Notes: generated from the letters alone by a model not told the origin. A DNA stretch of 58,797 bases from a bacterium 1XD21-13 (GCA_009917555.1 QZDX01000023.1:1-58797), one strand, 5' to 3'. Shown: positions 23,768 through 32,975, numbered from the stretch's first letter. Numbers and translations are program-made.

Positions 23768-24352
23768 CTATCCTGTTGTCTTCCCGCCTGCCCTTTTCCG
23801 CTGTCTGCCCTTTTCCATGGCCGCTGATATGCTTCCCTCCAGCAGCTTCCCCAGGCTTCGGATCATCTGCTCCGGATCTGCCTTCATGCCTTCTCCCACC
23901 CAGGCCATCACCATTCCCGACAGGCCGCATTTATAAAAATGGATAATGAGCTCCCGATCCAGCTCCGACACCTCACGGGTGACCTTAAGCCCTTCTGCCA
24001 GCCGCCTTACAACCTCCTCCGCAATGCTGTTCAGATACCGTTCCAGCTCCTCCCTGCTGACAGAATTGTAAATGTGGTAAACCGCCCGCTTGTTGCTCAG
24101 GGCAAAATGGGCCGCCTCAATAAATCCCTCCTCCAGGGATTCCACATCTGCGTGCTTTGCTGCCACACGCTCTACCTCCCCGTCAATCACAAAGGTTAGG
24201 AGGGCACGAATATCCTCAAAATGATAGTAAAAGGTATTTCGATTGATTTCACAGCTATCTACTATCTCCTTCACCGTGATCTTATCCAGAGGCTTCTCAT
24301 TCAGCAGCTCAAGAAATGCTTCCACAATCGCCTTTTTTGTAAACTGAGCCAT
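23768..24352 (-). CDS. TetR/AcrR family transcriptional regulator
   Basis: 194 residues from ATG 24352 (AAGGAG eight bases upstream). N-terminal helix-turn-helix: KKAIVEAFLELLNEKPLDK, then ITVKEIVDSCEINRNTFYYHF (about 20-40), the strongly conserved TetR recognition block. The C-terminal ligand domain has TetR_C_7-like features (FIHYKCGLSGMVMAWV-like). Ends in a basic tail. It is upstream and in the same direction as the DUF308-MMPL-heptad operon and likely represses it, sensing an exported compound. Confidence 0.88.
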   Translation of the reverse strand: MAQFTKKAIVEAFLELLNEKPLDKITVKEIVDSCEINRNTFYYHFEDIRALLTFVIDGEVERVAAKHADVESLEEGFIEAAHFALSNKRAVYHIYNSVSREELERYLNSIAEEVVRRLAEGLKVTREVSELDRELIIHFYKCGLSGMVMAWVGEGMKADPEQMIRSLGKLLEGSISAAMEKGRQRKRAGGKTTG

Positions 24353-24384
24353 AGACAAAACTCCTTTTCTTACCATTGCCTTTG

Positions 24385-24413
24385 ATTATAGCGGATTTTA
24401 TTTTTATTTTCAA
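24385..24413 (-). promoter_or_regulatory. Promoter of tetR
   Basis: Minus strand TTGAAA (24408-24413) and TATAAT (24385-24390) with a 17-base spacer, about 32 bases upstream of the tetR start codon. Confidence 0.75.
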
Positions 24414-24544
24414 GAGCGGTAAAGCCGGACGCCCCGTCTGGTCCAATGGGATTTTTTTCTGAAATATTGGAAAGCCTTGTAGTAATTGGGATTATTTTTA
24501 CGTTTATCATTATATCAAAACCATTTACAAAGGAGGAATCATCC

Positions 24545-25930
24545 ATGATCCATACACATTTTCCCAAAGGGCCCTTATTTACCATTCTCTCCCTCCTGCT
24601 CACCGGCTCTCTGGCTGCCTGCTCTGCCTCAGGACCGCAAGCAAGGGATGGCTCTGCGGTAAAAGTCCTTGCAGAGCCGTCTTATCCCCAAATGGCATCC
24701 TACCCCAACGAGGACGCCTATACGGATTCATCTACCGGAGAAATCAAGGAGGACTTCTATGATGCCTATGACGCCTGGAACGGGGATCGCCGGGCACAGC
24801 TTGATCAGGCGGCTGCCTATGAGGGGAAGCTCACAGGCTTTCTTCGCAAAAGCATCCCTCAGTTTCTGTCCGGCCAGGGGGAGGGCAATCGAATCTACTC
24901 GCCCCTCAATGTCTATCTGGCTCTCGGAATGTTGGCCGAGCTGACGGATGGGAACAGCCGCGGGCAGATTTTAGACCTGCTGGGGGCAGACAGTATCCAG
25001 GAGCTTCGCACTCTGGCATCTGCTCTCTGGAATGCCAATTACTGCAATGACGGAGCCAGCACCAGCATTCTGGCAAGCTCTCTCTGGCTCAATCAGGATG
25101 TTAGCTTTGTCCCCTCTGCCATGGAGCAGCTGGCCAAAGCCTACTACGCCTCCTCCTATCAGGGGGAAATGGGAACGGAGGAACTGAACAAGGCTCTCCA
25201 AACCTGGCTCAACGAGCAGACAGGCGGGCTTTTGGAGGAGCAGGCTTCCGGCCTGGGCCTTGAGGCAGATACCGTTCTGGCATTGGCAACGACAATTTAT
25301 TTCCGTGGAAAATGGGCCTCCGAATTCTCTGAGGGACGTACCTCCCAGGAGGTTTTTCACGGGCCGGAGCAGGAGCTCACCTGTGATTTTATGCATCAGA
25401 GTGACAGCCAGGAATACTATTGGGGAGACAAATTCTCTGCGGCGTCCAAGTCCTTTGAGAGCGGCGGTGCCATGTGGTTCCTTCTGCCGGATGAAGGGAT
25501 TTCGGCGGATGAGCTCCTGAAGGACGAAGAGGCCATGGACTTTTTGCTGGAAAGGGAGGGCTGGGAGAATCACAAAGCTCTGATTGTAAACCTGTCTGTA
25601 CCCAAGTTTGATGTGGCATCGGATCTCAATCTGGTGGCTGATCTCCAGGCTCTCGGGGTAAAAGATGTATTTGATTCTGAGGTCTCTGATTTCTCACCCT
25701 CGGTCAAGGATATGGAGGGGCTTTTTGTCTCAAAGGTCAATCATGCTGCCCGTGTGGCGATTGATGAGGAGGGCTGTATTGCGGCTGCTTATACGGTGAT
25801 GGCCGTATGCGGCGCCGGTATGCCTCCTGAGGAAGAAGTGGACTTTGTGCTGAACCGGCCATTTCTGTTTGCCATTACCGGGAATGATGGGCTTCCCTTA
25901 TTTGTAGGGGTGGTAAATCAACCGGCATAA
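24545..25930 (+). CDS. Serpin-family protease inhibitor, lipoprotein
   Basis: 461 residues from ATG 24545 (AGGAGG eight bases upstream). Lipoprotein signal with LTGSLAACSASG (lipidated Cys at about 25), a spacer to about residue 95, then the serpin fold: NRIYSPLNVYLALGMLAELTDGNS, ALATTIYFRGKWASEF, and near the end VNHAARVAIDEEG and NRPFLFAI. The reactive loop is recognisable: the hinge EEGCIAAAYTV (408-418) has the small residues needed for loop insertion, so it should be an active inhibitor. Counting 17 residues from the hinge Glu places P1 at Ala424 (CGA-GMPP), which suggests elastase-like targets. Anchored outside the cell, it could disarm host or competitor proteases. Solitary gene divergent from tetR. 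Confidence 0.9.
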   Translation: MIHTHFPKGPLFTILSLLLTGSLAACSASGPQARDGSAVKVLAEPSYPQMASYPNEDAYTDSSTGEIKEDFYDAYDAWNGDRRAQLDQAAAYEGKLTGFLRKSIPQFLSGQGEGNRIYSPLNVYLALGMLAELTDGNSRGQILDLLGADSIQELRTLASALWNANYCNDGASTSILASSLWLNQDVSFVPSAMEQLAKAYYASSYQGEMGTEELNKALQTWLNEQTGGLLEEQASGLGLEADTVLALATTIYFRGKWASEFSEGRTSQEVFHGPEQELTCDFMHQSDSQEYYWGDKFSAASKSFESGGAMWFLLPDEGISADELLKDEEAMDFLLEREGWENHKALIVNLSVPKFDVASDLNLVADLQALGVKDVFDSEVSDFSPSVKDMEGLFVSKVNHAARVAIDEEGCIAAAYTVMAVCGAGMPPEEEVDFVLNRPFLFAITGNDGLPLFVGVVNQPA

Positions 25931-25977
25931 TGTTTTTCAGATACCTTGATTTTACCGGCTTCCTTACAAAAAATAAG

Positions 25978-26048
25978 AGCGGGTGATGGGAATCGAACCC
26001 ACGTGTCCAGCTTGGAAGGCTGGTGTTCTACCATTGAACTACACCCGC
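25978..26048 (-). tRNA. tRNA-Gly (anticodon TCC)
   Basis: 71 bases on the minus strand. Acceptor GCGGGTG pairs with CACCCGC (first G-C pairs intact); D arm GTTC..GAAC; anticodon stem CCAGC/GCTGG around loop CTTCCAA; T arm GTGGG-TTCGATT-CCCAT. Discriminator T, CCA not encoded. Twenty-three bases after tRNA-Phe, same transcript. Confidence 0.95.
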
Positions 26049-26071
26049 ATAATGCAATATTAAAATTCAAA

Positions 26072-26144
<73 letters not shown>

Positions 26145-26146
26145 AG

Positions 26147-26184
26147 ATAACATCTGTTGCGACAGCGCTCACAACAGATGTTAT
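26147..26184. repeat. 13-bp inverted repeat at the start of the tRNA-Phe/Gly transcript
   Basis: ATAACATCTGTTG (26147-26159) and CAACAGATGTTAT (26172-26184) are perfect inverted repeats around a 12-base loop. The outer arm begins on the last two bases of the -10 and the inner arm ends three bases before the tRNA 5' end. It could be a 5' leader hairpin or an operator. Confidence 0.6.
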
Positions 26185-26211
26185 TTTACACGATTACCAT
26201 TTATTTGTCAA
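26183..26211 (-). promoter_or_regulatory. Promoter of the tRNA-Phe/tRNA-Gly unit
   Basis: Minus strand TTGACA (26206-26211) and TAAAAT (26183-26188), 17-base spacer. Confidence 0.8.
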
Positions 26212-26260
26212 CAATTTTTTGAAAGGCGGATTTACGGTCTCAATTTTTCCTTTCAAAGCA

Positions 26261-26303
26261 AAATTGTATACTTATGAGTATAATACTTATAAGTACACAA
26301 TTT
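26261..26303. repeat. 43-bp near-perfect AT-rich palindrome
   Basis: Two 21-base arms around a single central A. Only two positions differ, and both differences would still allow G-U pairs in RNA. It also breaks into two short tandem palindromes, TATACT-TATG-AGTATA-like and TACT-TATA-AGTA. It lies after the aldo/keto reductase gene and upstream of the tRNA promoter. Possible roles: terminator for the reductase transcript (TTTTGCTTT follows on the minus strand) or tandem regulator sites. Confidence 0.55.
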
Positions 26304-26335
26304 TACAACCTCTAAAACTTTTGCCCTTCCAGCTC

Positions 26336-27361
26336 CTACAGCTTCACGTTTCCCGCCAGAATTTCTTTATAATCCGCATAGTTCTTCTCCAGCAGAGTCG
26401 GCGTATCCAATCCGAAGGGACATTTATTTTTACATGCATTGCAATGCTTACATTCCTCAATCTTCTTCATCTTTGCCTGCACCTCCGGCGTCAGCTGAAG
26501 CTCGGAGGGCGAGCGCCGGATAAGCTGTGACATTCTGGCGCAGGTATTGATCTCAATTCCGGCCGGACAGGGCATACAGTACCCGCAGGCCCTGCAGAAA
26601 TCTGAACCCAGCTCCGCTTTATCCTTTGCAATCTCCGCCTTTATCTCCTCCGTCATGGAGGGCGGATTGTCTATGTAAGAGAGAAATTCATCCAATTCAT
26701 TCTCCCTCTGAATCCCCCATATGGGCAGTACATGCTCAAACTGTGCCAGAAAAGCATAGGCCGCCGCAGAATTCGTCAGCAGTCCGCCGGACAGACCCTT
26801 CATGGCGATAAAGCCCATGTTCGCCCTTCTGCATTTCTCCACCAGCTCCAGCTCATGCTCCGTAGCCAGATAGCAGAAAGGAAACTGCAAGGTTTCATAA
26901 AGCCCGCTGTCAATTGCCTCATGAGCCACCTTCAGACGGTGATTGGTAATTCCGATATGCCGAATCTTTCCCTGTTTCTTTGCCTCCAGCATAGCCTCAT
27001 AGAGGCCGCTTCCGTCTCCCGGCTTTGGGCAGAACGGCGGGTTATGGAACTGGTACAGGTCCACATAGTCCGTTTTAAGCGCTTTCAGGGATTCCTCCAG
27101 CTGCTGCCAAAAATCTTCCGCTGTCAACGCCATAGTTTTGGTAGCCAGATAGATCTCATCCCGCATCCCTGCAAAGGCTTCTCCCAGCTTTTCCTCGCTG
27201 TCCGTATAAAATCTTGCCGTATCAAAAAAATTCATTCCGCCCTGATGGGCTCTCCGCACAAGAGCCACCGCCGCTTCCATGCTGATCCGCTGAATGGGAA
27301 GAGCACCGAATCCATTTTTATGAGCCGCGATTCCTGTTTTTCCAAGTACTACCTGCTGCAT
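26336..27361 (-). CDS. Aldo/keto reductase with C-terminal 4Fe-4S domain
   Basis: 341 residues. AKR TIM barrel in the first about 235: GFGALPIQRI, the active-site block NFFDTARFYTDSEEKLGEAF (Asp and Tyr), KTMALTAEDF, YVDLYQFHN and IRHIGITNH. The C-terminal part has ferredoxin-like cysteine clusters CRACGYCMPCPAG (about 264-276) and CKHCNACKNKCPFG (about 308-321). This fusion is common in anaerobes. The substrate is unknown. Its start lies 44 bases inside the upstream GH13 gene, with its own AAGGAG eight bases before ATG. Confidence 0.9.
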   Translation of the reverse strand: MQQVVLGKTGIAAHKNGFGALPIQRISMEAAVALVRRAHQGGMNFFDTARFYTDSEEKLGEAFAGMRDEIYLATKTMALTAEDFWQQLEESLKALKTDYVDLYQFHNPPFCPKPGDGSGLYEAMLEAKKQGKIRHIGITNHRLKVAHEAIDSGLYETLQFPFCYLATEHELELVEKCRRANMGFIAMKGLSGGLLTNSAAAYAFLAQFEHVLPIWGIQRENELDEFLSYIDNPPSMTEEIKAEIAKDKAELGSDFCRACGYCMPCPAGIEINTCARMSQLIRRSPSELQLTPEVQAKMKKIEECKHCNACKNKCPFGLDTPTLLEKNYADYKEILAGNVKL

Positions 27362-29474
27362 GCTGCTTTCTCCTTAACATCCATTTTCTTTTGCCCTTTT
27401 CCAGCAATGTGCCCTGCTCCTTTTCCTTTTGTGCCTTGCGGGTGCGAAGCACTGCTGCCGAAAGGGGTGGCAGGAAAATCTCAATCTCTCCCCCCGACAC
27501 AAGGTAGCAGGCTCTCTCTGTAGTAAAGCCATCCTCCACGGACAAAACCAGCCGTTCCATCAGGGCGCCGTCAAACACCTCACCAATCCAGACCGGAACC
27601 GATACCTTCTGTCCTTCCTCATTGTTATTGACCAGAACCAGCACCTGACTGTCTCTGGTAAACCGTATCATACCAATGATTCCGTGAAGGGCCAGAATAA
27701 TCTTACCCGATCCCGTCCGGCATGCCTGATTTTTCTTATGAATCCGGATCAGCTCCTTGTGGTAGGCAATGAGCTCCTGATCCTCATTTCCCCAGGGATA
27801 GGTCCTCCGGTTATCCGGGTCCGTAAAGCCACACAGTCCGGCCTCGTCGCCGTAATAAAGGGTAGGCGCTCCGGACCAGATCATCTGCAGGGCCACTGCC
27901 TCCCGGAATACCGCCTTTGAAATCCCCACAGAGGCATCCTCAGAGCTTCGGCTTCCCAGGCGTCCCACCATATGACTGGTTCTGGTCAGAAACCGGGAGT
28001 GATCATGGTTGGACAGCTGATTCATGGCAATCAGAAAGGAAGGCCCGTAAAAGGTTCGCAAGTTCTCACTCAAGGTTCCAAGCAGAGCCTGTTCATTGTT
28101 CAGCAGATCCTCCCGAAAATACTCGCTGTGCTTCTCCATTCCTGTCAGGAACCAGGTAATGGGCTCCATAAAGGAATCATAGTTCATGACAGAATCCCAC
28201 TCGTCGCCCCCGAGCCACGAGGAGGCATCTCCATAATGCTCCGCATAAATCACCGCCTCCGGATTGGCCTCCTTCACACTGCTGCGGAATTCTCTCCAGA
28301 AATCATGGTTATACTCTGCGGTAAGCCCCAGATCCGCCGCCACATCAAGGCGCCAGCCGTCCACAGAATAGGGCGGCGATATCCATTTCCGGGCAATATT
28401 CATAATATATTCCCGAAGCTCCGGTGATGTCTCATAGGCAAGCTTGGGTAGTGTCTTATGCCCCCACCAGCCGTCATAGTATTCGTTGTAGGGCCACTCG
28501 TGCTCATTGTTAAAGCGGAAAAAATCCCGATAAACACTGACCTCCGACACATAAGCGCCCTTCTCATAGTCACCGCTGCTCTCATACAGCCGTTCCCGAT
28601 CCAGCCATTTATTGAAGGAGCCACAGTGATTGAACACGCCGTCCAGAAGAATCCGAATACCGCGCTTGTGAACCTCCTCCACAAAATGAATGAAAAATTC
28701 ATTGCTGGCCTCTAGATTCTCTCGGTTCACCACGCGCTGAATATACCGTCCGGCCTTCCGGTTGTCCTGCTCGCCCTCCGGCAGAAGCTCTCCCCCATCC
28801 TCCTTGATCACGGTAAAATGAGGGTCAATATAATCATAATCCTGACAGTCATACTTGTGATTGGAGGGGGATACAAAGATGGGATTCATATAAATCACTT
28901 CCACACCCAGATCCACCAGGTAGTCCAGCTTATCCAGAATTCCCTGAAGATCGCCACCATAAAAGGATCTCACGTCCATGACATCGGGGCACTGGTTCCA
29001 GTCCTCCACCTTCTGTACCTGCTCCCCAATGTAGCTGTACTCCCCTGTTATCACATCATTAGAGGGATCGCCGTTGCAAAACCGATCCACATAGATCTGG
29101 TACATTACTGCACCCTTGGCCCAGTCCGGCGTAAAAAAGCCCGGTACGATTCCGAAGGAGTAGACACTTTGCAACTCCTCCGTAACTCCTCTCTTATTGT
29201 AAAATAGGCGCTCTCCCTGGGCACGGATCTCAAAATAGTAGAGCATGGTGCGGTTCCCCACACGCAGCTGTATCTGATAATAGTCAAATCTCTCGTTTGA
29301 CTTAAATCTCTTCATAGGCAGGCGGTTTCCCCTGCTGATCAAATATACGGCTTCCACATCATCCTTGGCTGTGCGGAAAATCACAGTCACCGTATCTCCC
29401 GGATTGACCTCCATGGGAATCCGGTACTGGCTTGTTTCATCGGAAAAAAGTGCGTCTCTATTCATTTTGCTCAT
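27318..29474 (-). CDS. Glycoside hydrolase family 13 (neopullulanase/cyclomaltodextrinase-like)
   Basis: 718 residues, no signal peptide. N-terminal CBM34-like beta-sandwich (about 1-115, with VNPGDTVTVIFRT), then the GH13 barrel. Catalytic residues: nucleophile D377 in GWRLDVA, acid/base E412 in VIYAEHYG, stabiliser D491 in LSNHDHSR; GVFNHCG gives the first conserved His region. A C-terminal beta domain follows, ending in a basic tail that overlaps the next gene. The architecture fits intracellular enzymes that hydrolyse cyclodextrins, pullulan or short maltodextrins. Co-directional with the reductase. Confidence 0.9.
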   Translation of the reverse strand: MSKMNRDALFSDETSQYRIPMEVNPGDTVTVIFRTAKDDVEAVYLISRGNRLPMKRFKSNERFDYYQIQLRVGNRTMLYYFEIRAQGERLFYNKRGVTEELQSVYSFGIVPGFFTPDWAKGAVMYQIYVDRFCNGDPSNDVITGEYSYIGEQVQKVEDWNQCPDVMDVRSFYGGDLQGILDKLDYLVDLGVEVIYMNPIFVSPSNHKYDCQDYDYIDPHFTVIKEDGGELLPEGEQDNRKAGRYIQRVVNRENLEASNEFFIHFVEEVHKRGIRILLDGVFNHCGSFNKWLDRERLYESSGDYEKGAYVSEVSVYRDFFRFNNEHEWPYNEYYDGWWGHKTLPKLAYETSPELREYIMNIARKWISPPYSVDGWRLDVAADLGLTAEYNHDFWREFRSSVKEANPEAVIYAEHYGDASSWLGGDEWDSVMNYDSFMEPITWFLTGMEKHSEYFREDLLNNEQALLGTLSENLRTFYGPSFLIAMNQLSNHDHSRFLTRTSHMVGRLGSRSSEDASVGISKAVFREAVALQMIWSGAPTLYYGDEAGLCGFTDPDNRRTYPWGNEDQELIAYHKELIRIHKKNQACRTGSGKIILALHGIIGMIRFTRDSQVLVLVNNNEEGQKVSVPVWIGEVFDGALMERLVLSVEDGFTTERACYLVSGGEIEIFLPPLSAAVLRTRKAQKEKEQGTLLEKGKRKWMLRRKQHAAGSTWKNRNRGS

Positions 29475-29600
29475 CCTCTATAAAGCACATACTTCCGCTC
29501 CTATCCTTTCTTCAACACATTTTATGATGTTCCTGCCAAATATCTGACAAGGAAAGGCGCAAAAAAGCTCTGGAATCTATAATGAACACGCGCCGTCTTC

Positions 29601-30764
29601 TCACAGACACGAGCGAATGATCCCTATCAACTCCTCACGGGAGGCCACCTTGGGGTGCCTGGACACATCCCCATAGTAATTCGTCAGAGCCATATCGGCT
29701 ACCGCCTCTACCTGCTCCTCCTTTAGCCCATAGGAGGCCATAGTAACCGACTCTCCCACCATATCATAAAAGAATTCATTCAAAATATCCGGCAGTGCCT
29801 CCGCCTGCTCCCGAAGCGGTTTGTCCTTCAGCCCCGGTTCAAGCAAACAAGCTACCTCCGCAAACCTTTCCTCACACTCCGGAAGAGTCCAGCGCACTAC
29901 ATTCGCCATACAGACCGCGATGCTTCCCCCGTGAGGCGCATCTGTCACACCGCTTAGAGCCTGTCCAATGCCGTGGGGCAGCGTGGTCGCCGAATGGGTG
30001 ATAGACAGACCACCCAGGGCACTGCACATGGCCATATCACAACGGGCCTCCCTGTCACTGCCGTCCTCACAGACACGCTTCGCGCTGCGGGCAAAAAGCT
30101 TCATTGCCTGCAGGGAAAACATCTCCGAGAATGCATTTGCCTTGGAACCAATATAGGCCTCAAAGGCATGGGCAAAGGCATCAATGGCAGTCAAGGCTGT
30201 GGTTTTTCGCGGCATGCTCATCATAAGCTCCGCATCCACAAGGGCCTTTGTAGGGAAGATCAAATCTGTCTTAATGGTTCCCTTTCCATGCTGCGCTTCA
30301 TTGGTTACCACAGAATAGCGCGTAGCCTCTGCTCCCGTTCCAGCCGTGGTAGGAATAGCAATCAAGGGGACAAGAGGCTTTGTAATCTCCCTCATGGGCC
30401 TGTCCGCCTTCTTAACATAATCCCAGGCAGAACCGCCATTGGAAAAGACCACATTGATAGCCTTGGCCGTATCAATGGAGGAGCCTCCCCCCAAGGCGAT
30501 GATAAAATCAATTCCCTCCTGACACAAAGATGCGCCCTTATTAATGTCCGTGTCTCTCGGATTGGGTATGACCTGGGCGTAGGTCTGCATCTGCTTTCCC
30601 TCCAGCAGCTTCAAAATCCGGCTTTCCGTCTCGCCTCCCTGGAAAAACGGGTCCATCACAAACAATCCCCTATTCCCATAAGGCTCCACAAGCTCCTTGA
30701 GGCGATCTAATATTCCAAATCCGCAGATTAATTCTGTTGGACAAAAAAAGGTCATTTCATACAT
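29601..30764 (-). CDS. Iron-containing alcohol dehydrogenase
   Basis: 387 residues. NAD-binding motif GGGSSIDTAKAI (about 92-103), TTAGTGAEATRYSV, and metal ligands in AIDAFAHAFEAYIG (Asp, His) and LPHGIGQALSGVTDAPHG (His residues). It reduces aldehydes to alcohols or the reverse with NAD(P)H. GGAGG lies seven bases before the ATG. It is separated from the upstream ftsH by a strong terminator and from GH13 by 126 bases. Confidence 0.92.
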   Translation of the reverse strand: MYEMTFFCPTELICGFGILDRLKELVEPYGNRGLFVMDPFFQGGETESRILKLLEGKQMQTYAQVIPNPRDTDINKGASLCQEGIDFIIALGGGSSIDTAKAINVVFSNGGSAWDYVKKADRPMREITKPLVPLIAIPTTAGTGAEATRYSVVTNEAQHGKGTIKTDLIFPTKALVDAELMMSMPRKTTALTAIDAFAHAFEAYIGSKANAFSEMFSLQAMKLFARSAKRVCEDGSDREARCDMAMCSALGGLSITHSATTLPHGIGQALSGVTDAPHGGSIAVCMANVVRWTLPECEERFAEVACLLEPGLKDKPLREQAEALPDILNEFFYDMVGESVTMASYGLKEEQVEAVADMALTNYYGDVSRHPKVASREELIGIIRSCL

Positions 30765-30851
30765 CCGAGTTCCTCCATCCGGCTTTTATTCATATGAATT
30801 ATTTTATAATACCAGGCTGTAAATTACAACCCCCGCTTCTTTCCGGGCAGT

Positions 30852-30886
30852 AAAAAAGACAGCCATTACGTTCTGCTGTCTTTTTT
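30852..30886 (-). terminator. Terminator between ftsH and the alcohol dehydrogenase gene
   Basis: AAAAAAGACAGC (30852-30863) and GCTGTCTTTTTT (30875-30886), perfect 12-base arms around an 11-base loop. Works in either direction; on the minus strand it ends the long sporulation/ftsH transcript. The rest of 30887-31030 is AT-rich with no gene. Confidence 0.85.
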
Positions 30887-31035
30887 AGGAGAAGGTATTT
30901 CTTTTACTTATGGGGTGTAGCAAAAACTATATAATGTATTGGGGGTTTTACAAGTATTATTATAGCACAGTTTCAAAATAAGTGTGCACAAACTTTACAA
31001 AAATCGCATATTGTTTTTGTGAATTTTTCACAAAG

Positions 31036-31060
31036 AAATTCCGTCATAATGACGGAATTT
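31036..31060. terminator. 25-bp palindrome directly after ftsH
   Basis: AAATTCCGTCAT (31036-31047) and ATGACGGAATTT (31049-31060) around one central base, 15 bases downstream of the ftsH stop. The following bases on the minus strand (CTTTGTG) are only weakly U-rich, so it may be an RNA-stabilising or first-stage terminator hairpin. Confidence 0.5.
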
Positions 31061-31075
31061 CCAAGTCTGCCAAGT

Positions 31076-32917
31076 CTACACATTCCCATTCCACACAGAA
31101 TCCTGCTCCTCTTTCCGGAAGAGGGCTTCAAACTCCTCCCGTGTGATCTTTTCTTTCTCCAGAAGCAGCTGGGCCGCCTCATCTAAGACCTTACGGTGCT
31201 CCAGGATAATTGCCTTCGCCTTCTGGTAGCACTCGTCTACAATGCGCTTAATCTCCATATCAATCTTGCCCGCAACGGCCTCGCCGTATCCCTTGGTATG
31301 TCCAAAGTCCCTTCCGATAAATACCTCCTCATCGGAATCGTAATTGACCATTCCAAGCTCCTCGGACATTCCATACTTAGTTACCATAGCCCGAGCCACG
31401 CCTGTTGCCTGCTTGATATCCTGAGAAGCACCCGTAGTAATATCGTCAAAAATAAGCTCCTCCGCAATTCTGCCACCCAAGGACACCTGAATATCCTGCA
31501 GCATTCTGCCCTTGGTATTAAACATCTCATCCTTTTCCGGCAGGGGCATGGTATAACCTGCTGCTCCCATACCTGTAGGTATAATGGATACCGTATAAAC
31601 CGGCCCCACATCCGGAAGTACATGAAACAAAATGGCATGGCCTGCCTCGTGGTATGCCGTAATCCGCTTCTCCTTGTCGGAAACCACACGGCTGGTTTTC
31701 TCCGATCCGATTCCTACCTTTATAAAGGACTTGCGGATATCCTCCTGAAGAATATACTGTCTGTCCGCCTTGGCCGCAAAAATTGCTGCCTCGTTCATCA
31801 GGTTCTCCAGATCCGCACCCGTCATTCCGGCGGTGGTCTGTGCCACCTGCTTTAAATCTACATCCTCAGCCAGCGGCTTATCCTTGGCGTGCACATGCAG
31901 AATCTCCTCACGGCCCTTCACATCCGGCCGTCCCACCATAATCTTCCGGTCAAAGCGTCCGGGACGCAAAATAGCCGGATCCAGAATATCCACCCGGTTG
32001 GTAGCCGCAATCACAATGATCCCCTCATTGACACCAAAGCCGTCCATCTCCACCAGAAGCTGATTCAAGGTCTGCTCCCGCTCGTCATGACCGCCGCCCA
32101 TGCCGCTGCCACGCCGTCTGGCTACCGCGTCAATCTCATCAATAAATACGATACAGGGGTGATTCCGCTTGGCGTCCGCGAACAAATCCCGGACTCTGGA
32201 GGCTCCCACACCTACAAACATTTCCACAAAGTCTGAGCCGGAGATGCTGAAAAAGGGCACTCCCGCTTCCCCGGCCACCGCCTTGGCCAAAAGGGTCTTA
32301 CCCGTTCCCGGCGGTCCCTCCAAAAGCACGCCCTTGGGAATCCGCGCTCCTACCTTGATGTATTTTTGAGGCATCTTTAAGAAATCTACGATCTCTCTTA
32401 AGTCCTCCTTTTCCTCTTGAAGCCCTGCCACATCCTTGAAGGTGGTATGAATCTGCTCCTGAGTGGTCATCCTGGCCCGGCTTTTGCCAAAATCCATCAT
32501 CCGGCTGTTACCGCCGCCTGCCTGACGATTCATAAACATCATCATCACAAAAACCACTACCACTGCCACCAGCAGGGGTATCCCCAGGCTCTGCAGCCAG
32601 TTCTGGCTTCTCACATTATCATAGGCTACCGGAACGCCTGCCTTTTGGAGCAGCTTTCCTGCCTCTACCGTATCCGGAACATTCACCTTCACGGCAGATC
32701 CATCTGTCTTTACCAGCTCCACAATTCCTGTTGGCGCTGTCTGATTCTGTATAATCACGGCCTGCTCAACATTTCCCGCCTCTACATCCTCCTGAAACTT
32801 CGTATAGGTGTAAAGGTTCTGCATCTCCGTCCTCTTGGCAAATTCCGAGAGAAAGAAGAGGAGCATAACCAAAATAATCAGGTAAAAAAATGATACCCGG
32901 TACTGTCTGCTGTTCAA
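31076..32917 (-). CDS. ftsH: ATP-dependent zinc metalloprotease FtsH
   Basis: 613 residues from a TTG start at 32917, which has AGGAGG seven bases upstream; the longer frame to 32971 (GTG) has no SD and adds a non-family N-terminus. Two transmembrane helices (about 8-26 and 100-120) bracket an extracytoplasmic domain. AAA+ ATPase: Walker A GPPGTGKT (about 200), Walker [31 protein letters not shown]. Zinc protease motif HEAGH (about 420) with the third ligand in a downstream Glu/Asp. Degrades membrane and regulatory proteins, important in sporulation. Last gene of the spoIIE-tilS-hpt-ftsH set. Confidence 0.96.
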   Translation of the reverse strand: MNSRQYRVSFFYLIILVMLLFFLSEFAKRTEMQNLYTYTKFQEDVEAGNVEQAVIIQNQTAPTGIVELVKTDGSAVKVNVPDTVEAGKLLQKAGVPVAYDNVRSQNWLQSLGIPLLVAVVVVFVMMMFMNRQAGGGNSRMMDFGKSRARMTTQEQIHTTFKDVAGLQEEKEDLREIVDFLKMPQKYIKVGARIPKGVLLEGPPGTGKTLLAKAVAGEAGVPFFSISGSDFVEMFVGVGASRVRDLFADAKRNHPCIVFIDEIDAVARRRGSGMGGGHDEREQTLNQLLVEMDGFGVNEGIIVIAATNRVDILDPAILRPGRFDRKIMVGRPDVKGREEILHVHAKDKPLAEDVDLKQVAQTTAGMTGADLENLMNEAAIFAAKADRQYILQEDIRKSFIKVGIGSEKTSRVVSDKEKRITAYHEAGHAILFHVLPDVGPVYTVSIIPTGMGAAGYTMPLPEKDEMFNTKGRMLQDIQVSLGGRIAEELIFDDITTGASQDIKQATGVARAMVTKYGMSEELGMVNYDSDEEVFIGRDFGHTKGYGEAVAGKIDMEIKRIVDECYQKAKAIILEHRKVLDEAAQLLLEKEKITREEFEALFRKEEQDSVWNGNV

Positions 32918-32975
32918 TGCATTTCCTCCTGCTTCAATTTCCGCAACATTCCTCTTCCTAAGGAATATCACTGTT

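Noticed and set aside
23607-23930. Upstream extension of the DUF308 frame by 108 codons
   Set aside because: It crosses the tetR 3' end and its terminator, is Gly/Arg-rich, and a good SD exists at the internal ATG 23606.
24370-24603. Minus-strand 77-residue frame between tetR and serpin
   Set aside because: It covers the tetR promoter and is antisense to the serpin signal peptide; no SD and no family match.
26147-26184. Resemblance of the inner part (GTTGTGAGCGCT) to a lac operator
   Set aside because: The symmetric half does not continue, no LacI-type gene is nearby, and the main feature is the outer 13-bp repeat.
26219-26530. Plus-strand 103-residue frame over the 43-bp palindrome
   Set aside because: Starts beside the palindrome and runs antisense to the aldo/keto reductase C-terminus, whose cysteine clusters are clearly real.
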